48,843 nt of DNA. Origin: an uncultured Acidobacteriaceae bacterium. Its GTDB lineage: Bacteria > Acidobacteriota > Terriglobia > Terriglobales > Acidobacteriaceae. The translations under genes were made by a program, and so were the position numbers. The notes beneath the pieces are model-generated. The model was not told where the DNA came from. It searched no databases and was given only the letters and a program-made list of their open reading frames with translations. Each line of letters starts with the position of its first letter. The first letter of the stretch is position 1. The stretch is from NCBI GenBank assembly GCA_903911925.1, contig CAIWFH010000029.1:1-48843 (forward strand). Reading direction: 5' to 3'. This document shows, piece after piece, positions 6,121 through 16,537 of this stretch.

Positions 6121-7213
6121 ACCGCGCACCATCGCCGTACCCGTTGAATCCCGCGGCCAGCGCCTTGACCAGTTTCTCGTTGCGCAACTTGAAGGCGTCA
6201 GCCGCTCGCGCGTGCAAATGCTCATGGACCAGGGCGACGTGCTGGTGAACGGCGAAAGCGAGAAGCCATCGCTCAAACTGCGCGGCGGCGAGCAGATCGT
6301 TATCACCGGCGAGCCGCACCCTACGCCGCTCAAGGCCACGGCAGAAGACATTCCACTGGACATTGTCTTTGAAGACGCCGACCTGGCGGTGGTCAACAAG
6401 CCGGCCGGCATGATGGTTCACGCCGGCTCGGGGCAGAATGAGGACGCGCGCAACCGCGGCACTCTGGTCAACGCGCTGCTGTATCGGTTCAAGGCGCTTT
6501 CGGCCACTGGCGGCGATTTGCGGCCCGGCATCGTGCATCGGCTGGACAAAGACACCAGCGGCCTGATCGTGGTGGCCAAAAACGACCGCACCCACCTCGC
6601 GCTGGGAGAGATGTTTGCCGGCCGCAACATCAAGAAGACCTATCTTGCCCTGGTTCAGGGCGCGGTCGAGCGTCAGCGGGGCACCATCAACGCCGGGGTT
6701 GGCCGCGACCCCATGCGCCGCACCCGCATGACCACCAAACCGCTGGACAATGCGCGCACCGCGGTTTCGCATTATGAAGTGGTGCAGCGGCTTGAAAACC
6801 GCTTCGGCAAATTCACGCTGGTCAAGGTGCGCATCGAGACCGGGCGTACCCACCAGATCCGCGTGCACATGGCGTCGATCGGCTACCCGGTGGTGGGAGA
6901 CGTGCTTTACGGCGGTCCCGGCCAGTTGACCGACCAGGTCGCCTCGCAGGCGGCCATCTCCAAGGCGGCGCGCCGCAAGTCAGAGCCGGAGCGCATCAAG
7001 CTGGGGCGCAATTTTCTTCACGCGGCCCGCCTGGAATTTACCCACCCCGTCACGGGAAAACTGCTGGAACTTGAAGCTCCCTTGCCGGAGGAACTGGAAA
7101 CCTTTCTCAAACGCCTGGGAGCGGCCCCGCTGCCAAAAGCGAAACCCGCGCCTGAAGCGTCTAAAACCCGGACCCGCGCTAAAACGGCGGCTCCAATTGT
7201 TAAAATGAGATAG
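6113..7213 (+). CDS. rluD: RluA/RluD-family 23S rRNA pseudouridine synthase
   Basis: Converts uridines of rRNA to pseudouridine. An S4 RNA-binding domain covers about residues 15-65 (RLDQFLVAQLEGVSRSRVQ). The catalytic motif HRLDKDTSGL with its Asp lies at about residue 142, and GRTHQIRVHM follows as expected. The start at 6113 has AGGAG eight bases upstream and overlaps the lgt-like stop, implying translational coupling. The C terminus carries a basic Pro/Lys/Ala tail of about 30 residues beyond the family core. The specific target (RluD sites in helix 69 or others) cannot be told from sequence alone. 366 residues; the next gene starts two bases after the stop. Confidence 0.9.
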   Translation: MFEPRTIAVPVESRGQRLDQFLVAQLEGVSRSRVQMLMDQGDVLVNGESEKPSLKLRGGEQIVITGEPHPTPLKATAEDIPLDIVFEDADLAVVNKPAGMMVHAGSGQNEDARNRGTLVNALLYRFKALSATGGDLRPGIVHRLDKDTSGLIVVAKNDRTHLALGEMFAGRNIKKTYLALVQGAVERQRGTINAGVGRDPMRRTRMTTKPLDNARTAVSHYEVVQRLENRFGKFTLVKVRIETGRTHQIRVHMASIGYPVVGDVLYGGPGQLTDQVASQAAISKAARRKSEPERIKLGRNFLHAARLEFTHPVTGKLLELEAPLPEELETFLKRLGAAPLPKAKPAPEASKTRTRAKTAAPIVKMR

Positions 7214-7215
7214 CC

Positions 7216-8196
7216 ATGACCAGACACCTTTCGTCCTTTGTTTTCGCGGCTGTATTTTGCGCTGCCACCTTGCAGGCGCAGCAAGCCGCACCCCAGCCCG
7301 CACCTCCGGCTGCGGCCCAGCAACCCGCGGCAACCGATCAGCAGGGCGACGCGAATGCCCCAGTCATCAAGCTAGGCGTCAACGAAGTCAATCTCATCTT
7401 CACCGTTACCGACAAGCACGGGCGCTACATCCCCGACTTGAAGCAAAGCGACTTTGCGCTGCTTGACGACCGCAAGGCGCCCTCCAGGGTGAATGCCTTC
7501 CATCAGCAGATCAACCTGCCGCTGCGCGTCGGCATTGTGATTGATGCCAGCACTTCAATCCGCTCCCGCTTCCAGTTTGAGCAGCAGTCGGCCACCGAGT
7601 TTCTGCTGCAGATCATCAAGGCCCGCAGCGATCGCGCCTTCGTGATGGGATTCGACGTCACGCCCAATCTGACCCAGGACTGGACCAACAATATCGACGG
7701 CCTCGAAACAGGCATCAATCGCCTGCGTCCCGGCGGCGGAACCGCCCTGTTTGACGCCGTGTATACCGCCTGCCGCGACAAGCTTCTCGATGTCTCGCGC
7801 GGGCAGGAACCGGTGCGCAAGGCCATCGTGCTGCTGTCTGACGGCGACGACAACCAGAGCCGCGTCCATCCCGACGAAGCCATCAAGGAGTGCCAGCGGG
7901 CCGAGACCATCATCTACGCCATCAGCACCAACTGGACCCCCAGCCGCGGCAAGGGCGACGAAGTCCTGACCCAGATGGCTGGCGACACAGGCGGCAAGGT
8001 CTTCTTTCCGCCCAGCGTTGAAGAGGTCTCCAACAGCTTCCACGAAATCGAAGAGGAACTGCGCAGCCAATATGCGCTTACCTACACTCCGGCAGACTTC
8101 AAATACGATGGAACCTTCCGCCCCATCTACCTCTATTGCAACGACCGGCGCTACATGGTCCGCACCCGCAAGGGATACTTCGCGCCGCGCCCGTAA
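7216..8196 (+). CDS. Secreted VWFA-domain protein (acidobacterial VWFA-related family)
   Basis: 326 residues with an N-terminal signal peptide (hydrophobic SFVFAAVFCAATLQA, cleavage near residue 20), a Pro/Ala/Gln-rich linker, a beta strand-rich region (NEVNLIFTVTDKHGRYIPDL) and a von Willebrand A domain. The metal-site motif DASTS (from GIVIDASTSIRSR) and the later AIVLLSDGDDNQSR are intact. This is the family often annotated 'VWFA-related Acidobacterial domain' (TIGR03436), abundant in Acidobacteriota and of unknown role. It follows the rluD-type gene by two bases, so is probably co-transcribed. Confidence 0.88.
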   Translation: MTRHLSSFVFAAVFCAATLQAQQAAPQPAPPAAAQQPAATDQQGDANAPVIKLGVNEVNLIFTVTDKHGRYIPDLKQSDFALLDDRKAPSRVNAFHQQINLPLRVGIVIDASTSIRSRFQFEQQSATEFLLQIIKARSDRAFVMGFDVTPNLTQDWTNNIDGLETGINRLRPGGGTALFDAVYTACRDKLLDVSRGQEPVRKAIVLLSDGDDNQSRVHPDEAIKECQRAETIIYAISTNWTPSRGKGDEVLTQMAGDTGGKVFFPPSVEEVSNSFHEIEEELRSQYALTYTPADFKYDGTFRPIYLYCNDRRYMVRTRKGYFAPRP

Positions 8197-8487
8197 GAGT
8201 CGTCGAACCCGGCAGTAGCGTGGGCGTCCCCCGCCCACGCTTGCCCCCTGCAAGTTCCATTTCAGGACATTCCCATCCTCGTTCGTCCGAATTTGCCTGA
8301 ATTGCAGATTCTTTCCCTCCAGTTCTCTCCAATTCGTTCCCGCGCGCGATGAAATGAAGGAGAGCGATTCCAGATTTCCTCTGGTTCGTCGCCGGGGAGT
8401 TGCTGCCTTTTTTCGATTGCTCGCGGCGCCGGCCCGGCAGGGAGCCTGCAATCGCATTAGAGAAGTTGACCAGACAGGGGGAGTGCG
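8197..8487. other. Non-coding spacer with one hairpin
   Basis: Apart from the hairpin at 8217-8241 I see only a pyrimidine-rich stretch and, at its end, the GGGGGAG ribosome site of the next gene. No supported gene or RNA. Confidence 0.6.
8217..8241. terminator. Hairpin after the VWFA gene
   Basis: AGCGTGGGCG and CGCCCACGCT form a perfect 10-bp stem with loop TCCCC, 20 bases after the stop. No T-run follows. It may be an end-of-transcript structure or one member of a genome repeat. Confidence 0.45.
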
Positions 8488-9039
8488 GTGATCCGGCAGG
8501 CCATATCCTGCGACATCTGCGGAACTGAAAAGAAGCAGACCAACCACTGGTTTGTGGCCTACGACCAGGGGGGAGAACTGCGGATCAGCGGATGGAACAC
8601 CCGCAACCGCCAGCGTCCGGGGGCAAAGCACCTTTGCGGGCAAACCTGCCTGCACAAACTGGTGGACGAGTTCATGGCCCGCGCCCTGCAGGCTCGCGCG
8701 CATCCGTCCGCGGCCGATGACGCCGACCTCGATGAGCCGCTCTCCGCAACCAATGCCAGCCTTACCTCCGGCGCCGCCTATGCCGAGGTCCAATCATCGG
8801 CGCGCCTGGTTCCTTCGCCGGCGCCCGCTTTGCCGATGCGGCCCGTGCCGAGGCCCCCCGTTGAACTGGTTGCCCTACCCTCGCGTTTACCTCTCAACGA
8901 GCCGCCGGAAAGGGCCGAAGAACCGCCTGTTTACATGTCGCGCCAATGGCGAGCGGAAGCCTGGGAGCGGGAACGCGAGCGCGAAATGCGCTCTGCCGAG
9001 CGGCTGCCGCAAGTGGCGCTGCGCCGCCGGTCAAACTGA
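8488..9039 (+). CDS. Conserved hypothetical protein with N-terminal cysteine cluster
   Basis: 183 residues, start GTG at 8488 with GGGGGAG upstream. The first 60 residues form a compact domain with CDICG near the start and HLCGQTCLHKLVDEF later, a CxxC...CxxxC arrangement that could hold zinc. The middle is Pro/Ala-rich and low-complexity, and the end is a charged helix (WEREREREMRSAERL). I do not recognise a family beyond a zinc-ribbon-like start; no membrane segment or signal peptide. It stands alone between two repeat-bearing spacers, convergent with ligA. Confidence 0.65.
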   Translation: MIRQAISCDICGTEKKQTNHWFVAYDQGGELRISGWNTRNRQRPGAKHLCGQTCLHKLVDEFMARALQARAHPSAADDADLDEPLSATNASLTSGAAYAEVQSSARLVPSPAPALPMRPVPRPPVELVALPSRLPLNEPPERAEEPPVYMSRQWRAEAWEREREREMRSAERLPQVALRRRSN

Positions 9040-9089
9040 CTTGGGGAATTCAGATGTTTTCGAAGGTTGACCGTGGAGGGTTGAGGTTT

Positions 9090-9139
9090 GTGGTATCCCA
9101 CCCATTCGTCGAAAAAGCCGACGAATGGATGGGGCACCC
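9090..9139 (+). repeat. Dispersed palindromic repeat, GGGTGGGG subclass, copy 2
   Basis: GTGGTATCCC, then CCATTCGTCG and its complement CGACGAATGG around a short A-rich loop, then ATGGGGCACCC. It is flanked on both sides by imperfect direct copies of GAAGGTTGA (9062 and 9152 areas). Confidence 0.8.
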
Positions 9140-9185
9140 GGGGTGCTGTGGAAGGTTGAGCGGGGAAGGTTGGCGGTTGAGCTGT

Positions 9186-11291
<2,106 letters not shown>

Positions 11292-11293
11292 CT

Positions 11294-12430
11294 ATGGAAC
11301 CGATCACCCATTTTCTAACTGGAGCTTGCATAGGACGGGCGGGACTCAACCGCAAGACCGCCTATGCAACTCTCGCTGCCGTCCTGGCCGCAGAGGCTGC
11401 CGACCTCGACATCCTGTGGTCCTTTGCCGGGCCGGTTGAGGAACTGAAGCACCACCGCGGCATCACCCACACCTTCATCGCTGCGCCGGTTGTGGCCGGG
11501 GTGGCGATGGGCGCCGTTTGGCTTTACCACCGCTGGCGTGAGGCGCGGTACCGGCGCAAATTGGCCGCCGCGCCGCCGGTAGACCCGCGCGCCCCCGCCC
11601 TGCATCCACGGCAGCCGGTCAATTGGGCCTGGCTCTATCTGACTTCGCTTATCGCGGCCCTGAGCCACCTGATGCTCGACTGGACCAACAACTACGGCCT
11701 GCGGCCGTTTTTCCCCTTCAACCCGCGCTGGTATGCGGGCAGCTTCATGTTTATTGCCGAGCCCATTTTGTGGGCGCTGCTGCTGCTGGCCCTTGTCGCT
11801 CCCTGGCTGGCAGGGTTGATCGGCGGCGAAATCGGGGCGCGGCGGAGAGTTTTCCGCGGCCGCGGCTGGGCCATCTTCGCGCTAGCCGGGATGGTGCTGC
11901 TGTGGGGCTGGCGCTATGCGGAGCATGCCCGCGCCCAGTCTCTGCTTGAAAACAACCAGATCACCACCGCCCCGGTTCAGCGGATGGCACTGGAACCCTA
12001 CATGATCGACCCATTCCGGTGGCACGCGATTCTTGAAACGGCCGACAGCTTCCAGACCGCCGAGATCAACACCCGCACCGGTTACATTAACAGCGACCCG
12101 CAGAACGATGTGCTCTTCAAGCCACCATCCACGCCCGCAACCGAAGCCGCCAAGCGCACGCTGCTGGGCCGCGTTTATCTCGATTGGGGAAGCTGGGCCG
12201 TGGTGCGCGACGTGGGCCAGCAACCCGTGGCCGCCTTGAGCCCGCCCAACCTGGCGCCTAACCGCGAGTGGACGACTGTCCAGTTCACCGACCTTCGCTT
12301 TGCGTATTCGTTCCTGGGTTACGGCAAGGGCGCGGCAACTTCGGCCTCATCGCCGCTTAGCGGATGGGTCTATATCATCGATGGGCGCGAAGAAGCCGGC
12401 CAGGGCATGGGAGGCCGCGAGCAGAAATGA
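11294..12430 (+). CDS. YdjM-like membrane-bound metal-dependent hydrolase family protein (DUF457)
   Basis: Inner-membrane protein of about 378 residues. The N terminus EPITHFLTGACIGRAGLNRK, the acidic EAADLDIL, and HHRGITHT are the family hallmarks (His/Asp residues predicted to bind metal), with a further HLMLDWTNNYG motif. Four to five hydrophobic segments follow, then a periplasmic-looking C-terminal domain of about 170 residues. I prefer the ATG at 11294 because the protein then begins MEPITHF as in relatives; a TTG at 11282 is in frame. Function of the family is not established; hydrolase is a fold-based name. Confidence 0.8.
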   Translation: MEPITHFLTGACIGRAGLNRKTAYATLAAVLAAEAADLDILWSFAGPVEELKHHRGITHTFIAAPVVAGVAMGAVWLYHRWREARYRRKLAAAPPVDPRAPALHPRQPVNWAWLYLTSLIAALSHLMLDWTNNYGLRPFFPFNPRWYAGSFMFIAEPILWALLLLALVAPWLAGLIGGEIGARRRVFRGRGWAIFALAGMVLLWGWRYAEHARAQSLLENNQITTAPVQRMALEPYMIDPFRWHAILETADSFQTAEINTRTGYINSDPQNDVLFKPPSTPATEAAKRTLLGRVYLDWGSWAVVRDVGQQPVAALSPPNLAPNREWTTVQFTDLRFAYSFLGYGKGAATSASSPLSGWVYIIDGREEAGQGMGGREQK

Positions 12431-12499
12431 CTTATCGGGAGGCAGGCTGATCGAAGCTCTGGGACACCCAGTTCAGGGCAGAATCGGGCGAGCCGAAAC

Positions 12500-13105
12500 C
12501 TAGTTGCCGAAGATTGCGCCGTCCAACTCGCGAAACTCCTGGATGGTCAGCTCTTGCGAGAGGATGAGCCGTTTAGCCTGCTCAAATTCCGCATCGGAGA
12601 GCTTGCCCGGAGACTTCATTCGCTCCAGGATGACATTCATCTGGTGCCGCTCGTTCAGGTTGCGTTCCAGCACCGAACCGTACAGCCGCTGCAGGTCATA
12701 GAGTTGCGAGTACTGCCTGACCTCGTCGTACTTCATAAAGGCGACGGCCCCGGTGGACGAGGCCGCATTCCAAGCGGCGTCTCGAAGAAGTACGCTCGTC
12801 CACATGAATTCGGCGAGCGGCTTTTGCGGATGGCCGCTCTGGACATCAGTCATCCAGCCGAGAATCTCTTCAAGATGCTTCTGCTCGGCGGGCAGGGCTT
12901 TCATTTGCCGCGCGATGTCCTGCCGGTTGGCGCGATACTCGGCGCGGATGTTCTCTCTTGCGTCTTCTGCGACATGACGGTGATGCAGCCACTCCACCGA
13001 GCTTTCAAGTCCCAGCGCGATCAGCAGGCCGATGGTGATGGCCAGCAGGTGCACCATGAATTCTTTTACCGATTGAATAGGATTGTGAGGCGGATGAACA
13101 TCCAT
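12500..13105 (-). CDS. Hypothetical single-pass membrane protein
   Basis: 201 residues. One hydrophobic helix near the N terminus (HLLAITIGLLIALGLESSVE), then HHRHVAEDARENIRAEYRAN and a long helical soluble part. AAAGGAG lies eight bases before the ATG. I recall similar small proteins with the HHRH patch after a membrane helix in Acidobacteriota, without a known role. It is in line with, and 78 bases downstream of, the VTT/DedA-like gene, so the two may share a transcript. Confidence 0.7.
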   Translation of the reverse strand: MDVHPPHNPIQSVKEFMVHLLAITIGLLIALGLESSVEWLHHRHVAEDARENIRAEYRANRQDIARQMKALPAEQKHLEEILGWMTDVQSGHPQKPLAEFMWTSVLLRDAAWNAASSTGAVAFMKYDEVRQYSQLYDLQRLYGSVLERNLNERHQMNVILERMKSPGKLSDAEFEQAKRLILSQELTIQEFRELDGAIFGN

Positions 13106-13183
13106 TTGCCGGCTCCTTTCGGATATGCGCTCGTTTGAGCTTTTTGACAGGGGCCCGGGAGATGCAGCACGGGACGGGTGCGC

Positions 13184-13807
13184 CTACTTCCCGTCTTCCA
13201 ACAGAATGCCAGAGCGCTTCTTTCTGATCCACCACCAGGCGAAACCCGCAGCCGCCAGGCCGCCAACAACCGCCAGCAGCAACAGCCCGTGGTGCGCAAC
13301 CAGGTCCACCGCGCCCGGCCCAAGCTTGAGCACCAGCAGGGAGAGAATCATCCAGCGCACCAGTCGGCCGCAGAAGACTGCCAGCATAAAGGGGACGACC
13401 TGCATCTCGAAGACCCCGGCGGCAAAGACAAAGGCCTTCCACGGCGTGGGCGGCGGCAGCATGGAGGGAATCATCATGGCCAGGAATTCCTGTCTTTCGA
13501 AGCGGGTCCGCATGCGTTCGTAGCGCTGCCGGTTCACATGCTTCAGCAGGAAGAGTTCGCCGCCTGCCCGGCCCAGCCCGTAGGGCAGCAGGCCGCCTAG
13601 CGCCGAACCCGCCGCGGCCAGCAGGCAATAAAGCCAGAAATGGCCCTTGTCGTTCCAGACGTAGACGGCCAGCAGTGCATCCATGGGAATTGGAATGGTG
13701 GAGGAGTCCAGCAGGGCGCCCGCGCCCACGCCCCAAACGCCAAGATGGGCAAGAAACAGCGCCACCAACTTCCACTTGGCCATGATTCGTGCAAGAACTG
13801 CCTTCAA
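13184..13807 (-). CDS. DedA/VTT-domain (SNARE-associated) membrane protein
   Basis: 207 residues, mostly hydrophobic. The domain pattern is that of the small VTT/YqaA-like proteins: ALLDSSTIPIPMDALLA early, then AAGSALGGLLPYGLGRAGG and SMLPPPTPWKAFVFAAGVF, the re-entrant Pro/Gly loops thought to shuttle lipids across the membrane. The reading starts at a TTG (13807) with GGAAGGGG upstream; an ATG eight codons later lacks a ribosome site. Likely role in membrane homeostasis, substrate unknown. Confidence 0.82.
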   Translation of the reverse strand: MKAVLARIMAKWKLVALFLAHLGVWGVGAGALLDSSTIPIPMDALLAVYVWNDKGHFWLYCLLAAAGSALGGLLPYGLGRAGGELFLLKHVNRQRYERMRTRFERQEFLAMMIPSMLPPPTPWKAFVFAAGVFEMQVVPFMLAVFCGRLVRWMILSLLVLKLGPGAVDLVAHHGLLLLAVVGGLAAAGFAWWWIRKKRSGILLEDGK

Positions 13808-13961
13808 GCAGCGTCCCCTTCCGCCATCTATTCCGTCTCACTATTAGCATCCATTGTACGGGGCGGTGCTTGCGCACAGGTTTGCACAAAATGAGAGAAT
13901 AGACAGGAAGGAATCAAAAGGGAGCCGGGGCGAATTCGTTTGCCAGGCTCCCCACTTGCGA

Positions 13962-15029
13962 ATGCCTGCCAGCGAAGTGCCAACCGATGTGAACGACCCC
14001 AAAGGGCCAGCCACGACCAGCCCGGAGACTGTCAGCCCCAATCAGGGCGGCGCTCCCGCCGATCCGGAGCCTGCGCTCCCTATTCGCTCCCAATCGCGCT
14101 GGGTAGACTACGACACCCACGAGTTGCTGAGCATGATCAGCGATCTCGAGGACGAACGCCGCTGGTCACGGCTGCGCGAAGGCATCTGGATCGCCATCTT
14201 GATCCACCTGGCGTTTATCACCGCCCTGGTCCTGCTTCCCAAGTATGTCTTCAAGGTGCCCTTGGTGGTTGACCAAAACGCCAGGCTCAAGGAGCATCAG
14301 GACTTCACTTATCTTGACACGCCCAGGGATTTGGTTCCCAAGGCGCCGGTCAAGCCGATTGAGAAGCCTCCGGTGATCGACAAGCAGACGCTGCAGGACA
14401 TGAATAAGTCCACGCCGCAGCCTGCGCCTGAGCCTGCGCCGAAGGCTGCTGAGCAACCACCCGCGGCCCCGCCGCCTACCATTCCGCCCAACCCTCAGTC
14501 TCAGTCGCAGATTGAGGCGCCCCGCCCGGCTGCAGTGCCTGCCCGGCCCAACTTCGCCATGGGCACTCAGAACCCCAATGACCAGTTGCGCGACGCCATG
14601 AAGGGCGCATCGCACAACCCCGGCATGGGGAGCGGCCAGTTGCCCGGCCGCGGAGGATTGTCCATGCACCCCGGCGCTGGAACCGGCGGCATCGAGGTAC
14701 TTTCAGACACCCAGGGCGTGGATTTCAACGGCTGGCTGCAGCGCTGGCACCGGGAGACCGAACGCACCTGGGACCCGCTGATTCCCGACGAGGTGAACCC
14801 GCCGATTCTCAAGGCGGGCATGGTTGCCATCCGTTTCAAAGTGCTGCCCAACGGCCGCCTGATGGACGGCAGCATGTTCCTCGAAGGCCGCTCCGGCGAC
14901 GTTGCCCTGGACCGTGCCGCCTGGGGCGCCCTGACCGGCTCAAACTATCCGCCGCTGCCCCACGACTTCCACGGGCCGTATCTCGAACTGCGCGCCTATT
15001 TCATGTACAACATGGAGCCGCCGCGGTAA
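13962..15029 (+). CDS. TonB-like energy-transducing protein
   Basis: 355 residues from the ATG at 13962. A cytoplasmic stretch is followed by one membrane helix (GIWIAILIHLAFITALVLL), a long Pro/Ala/Gln-rich periplasmic spacer, a Gly/Met-rich patch, and a C-terminal domain (FNGWLQRWHRETERTWDPL ... IRFKVLPNGRLMDGSMFLE) resembling the TonB/TolA C-terminal fold. TonB proteins pass proton-motive energy to outer-membrane transporters. The N-terminal cytoplasmic part is longer than in classical TonB. No exbB/exbD next to it, so the energising partner must be elsewhere. The frame is open upstream to 13854, but that part has no homology signal. Confidence 0.75.
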   Translation: MPASEVPTDVNDPKGPATTSPETVSPNQGGAPADPEPALPIRSQSRWVDYDTHELLSMISDLEDERRWSRLREGIWIAILIHLAFITALVLLPKYVFKVPLVVDQNARLKEHQDFTYLDTPRDLVPKAPVKPIEKPPVIDKQTLQDMNKSTPQPAPEPAPKAAEQPPAAPPPTIPPNPQSQSQIEAPRPAAVPARPNFAMGTQNPNDQLRDAMKGASHNPGMGSGQLPGRGGLSMHPGAGTGGIEVLSDTQGVDFNGWLQRWHRETERTWDPLIPDEVNPPILKAGMVAIRFKVLPNGRLMDGSMFLEGRSGDVALDRAAWGALTGSNYPPLPHDFHGPYLELRAYFMYNMEPPR

Positions 15030-15036
15030 GGCGTGG

Positions 15037-16509
15037 TCACGCCGTCGCATCGTATTCAGGTTCTTCCGGTGCGGGCAGTTGTGCGTCGCCGGGCGGGTCA
15101 AGCGGGCGGGTTCCATGGGGCAGTACGATGCCATCCTGCGCCAGCAGCGCTTCGTAAATGGGAACGTGGCGCCAGTGGCGCGCCAGCGCGAAGGCGGTCA
15201 TATTGGCGATCATCAGCGGCAGCACCAGGCCGTAGCCGCCTGTCATCTCAAACACAATCAGGATCGACGTCATGGGCGCGCGGACGATGCCTGCAAACAC
15301 CGCGCCCATGCCCACCACGGCGAAGGCTCCAATCGCGTCTGTCGAGTGGTGAAAGACCGTCACATCCAAATAACCCACCGAGCCGCCCAGCATGGCACCC
15401 ATGAACAGCGCCGGTGCAAAGATGCCGCCTGCGCCGCCGCTCGAATAGGAGCAGACCGTGGACGCCAGCTTGAGCACGCAGAAGGCTGCCATGAAAACCA
15501 CAGGCATGGTTCCGGTGAGGGCCAGCGTAAGCGTCTTGTACGGGTCGCCCGCAATGCCGTTCAGGTGGAAGAGATAGAGAGCCAGTGCGGCCAGGGTGCC
15601 GGTTGCGAGCCCTCCGATGGCCGGATGAACCCAGCGCGGCAGCGCTTCGAATCGCTTGAATTGGGCGCGCAGCCAAAGCAGGGAGTCGGTAAACGCCACC
15701 GAAACTGTGGCCGCCAGCAAACCCAGCAGCGCGTACCACACCAGCGAAGAGGCGTTGATGAGCGTGTAGGTTCGTTGAACGTGAAACACCGGCGAGTTGC
15801 CCAGGATGGTGTGTTCCACCACGGCCGCCAAGGCTGCGGCCACAATCACGCCCGAGAGCATGGTCTGGTCCAGGTCGCCGATCAATTCTTCAAGCGTAAA
15901 AGTGATGGCGGCAATGGGCGCGTTGAAGGCGGCAGCGATTCCGGCGGCCATGCCCACCGAGGCCATGCGCCGGCAGTTGGTGGGGCTGAGCCGCGCCGCG
16001 CGCGCCAGCAGGCTGCTCACGCCGGCGCAGATCTGCACCGTGGGACCCTCAAGGCCCAGTGAAGCCCCGGCCCCGATCTGGGTCGCACACAAGATGAATT
16101 TGCCGATCGCCTCCCGCGCCGTGACCAGGCCGGAGCGCATGGCGTAGGCCATCTTGACTTGGGGAATCCCGCTGCCTGCCGCCGCCGGGGCAAAATAGGT
16201 TAAGCCCAGGCCGGCAAACAGCCCGCCCAGCGCGGGGGTCAGAATGGTCCAGAAAATCCAGCTATGACCGGGCGCCGAGTTGGCGCGATCGATCATCAGC
16301 GACTCAGCCCACGCAATGCTCAAGTGGAAGGCTACGGCGGCCAGCCCGCACAACCCGCCGGCAATAATTGTGACGGCCAGCAGCCGCTGCCGTTCGCCGG
16401 GCATCCGGCGCATCAGCCAGGCGAGAAACCTCGAGTACAAACCCCCGAATCCGACCCAATATTCCAATCGCTGCGTGACCTCGCCGACACCGACTGCAAT
16501 TCCAAGCAT
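15037..16509 (-). CDS. ClC-family chloride channel/transporter
   Basis: 490-residue polytopic inner-membrane protein. The chloride-pathway motifs are present in order: GSGIPQVK, GLEGPTVQ with the gating glutamate, and later GGAGGIFAPALFMGAMLGG; FTLEELIGD holds the internal glutamate pair that in E. coli ClC helps proton exchange, so a Cl-/H+ antiporter is plausible. No CBS domains follow the membrane part. Convergent with the TonB-like gene (seven bases between stops). The N terminus is about 30 residues longer than the conserved core and has no good ribosome site, so a later start is possible. Confidence 0.9.
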   Translation of the reverse strand: MLGIAVGVGEVTQRLEYWVGFGGLYSRFLAWLMRRMPGERQRLLAVTIIAGGLCGLAAVAFHLSIAWAESLMIDRANSAPGHSWIFWTILTPALGGLFAGLGLTYFAPAAAGSGIPQVKMAYAMRSGLVTAREAIGKFILCATQIGAGASLGLEGPTVQICAGVSSLLARAARLSPTNCRRMASVGMAAGIAAAFNAPIAAITFTLEELIGDLDQTMLSGVIVAAALAAVVEHTILGNSPVFHVQRTYTLINASSLVWYALLGLLAATVSVAFTDSLLWLRAQFKRFEALPRWVHPAIGGLATGTLAALALYLFHLNGIAGDPYKTLTLALTGTMPVVFMAAFCVLKLASTVCSYSSGGAGGIFAPALFMGAMLGGSVGYLDVTVFHHSTDAIGAFAVVGMGAVFAGIVRAPMTSILIVFEMTGGYGLVLPLMIANMTAFALARHWRHVPIYEALLAQDGIVLPHGTRPLDPPGDAQLPAPEEPEYDATA

Positions 16510-16537
16510 AAAAGCCGCTTTGGATTGTTTTGATGCG

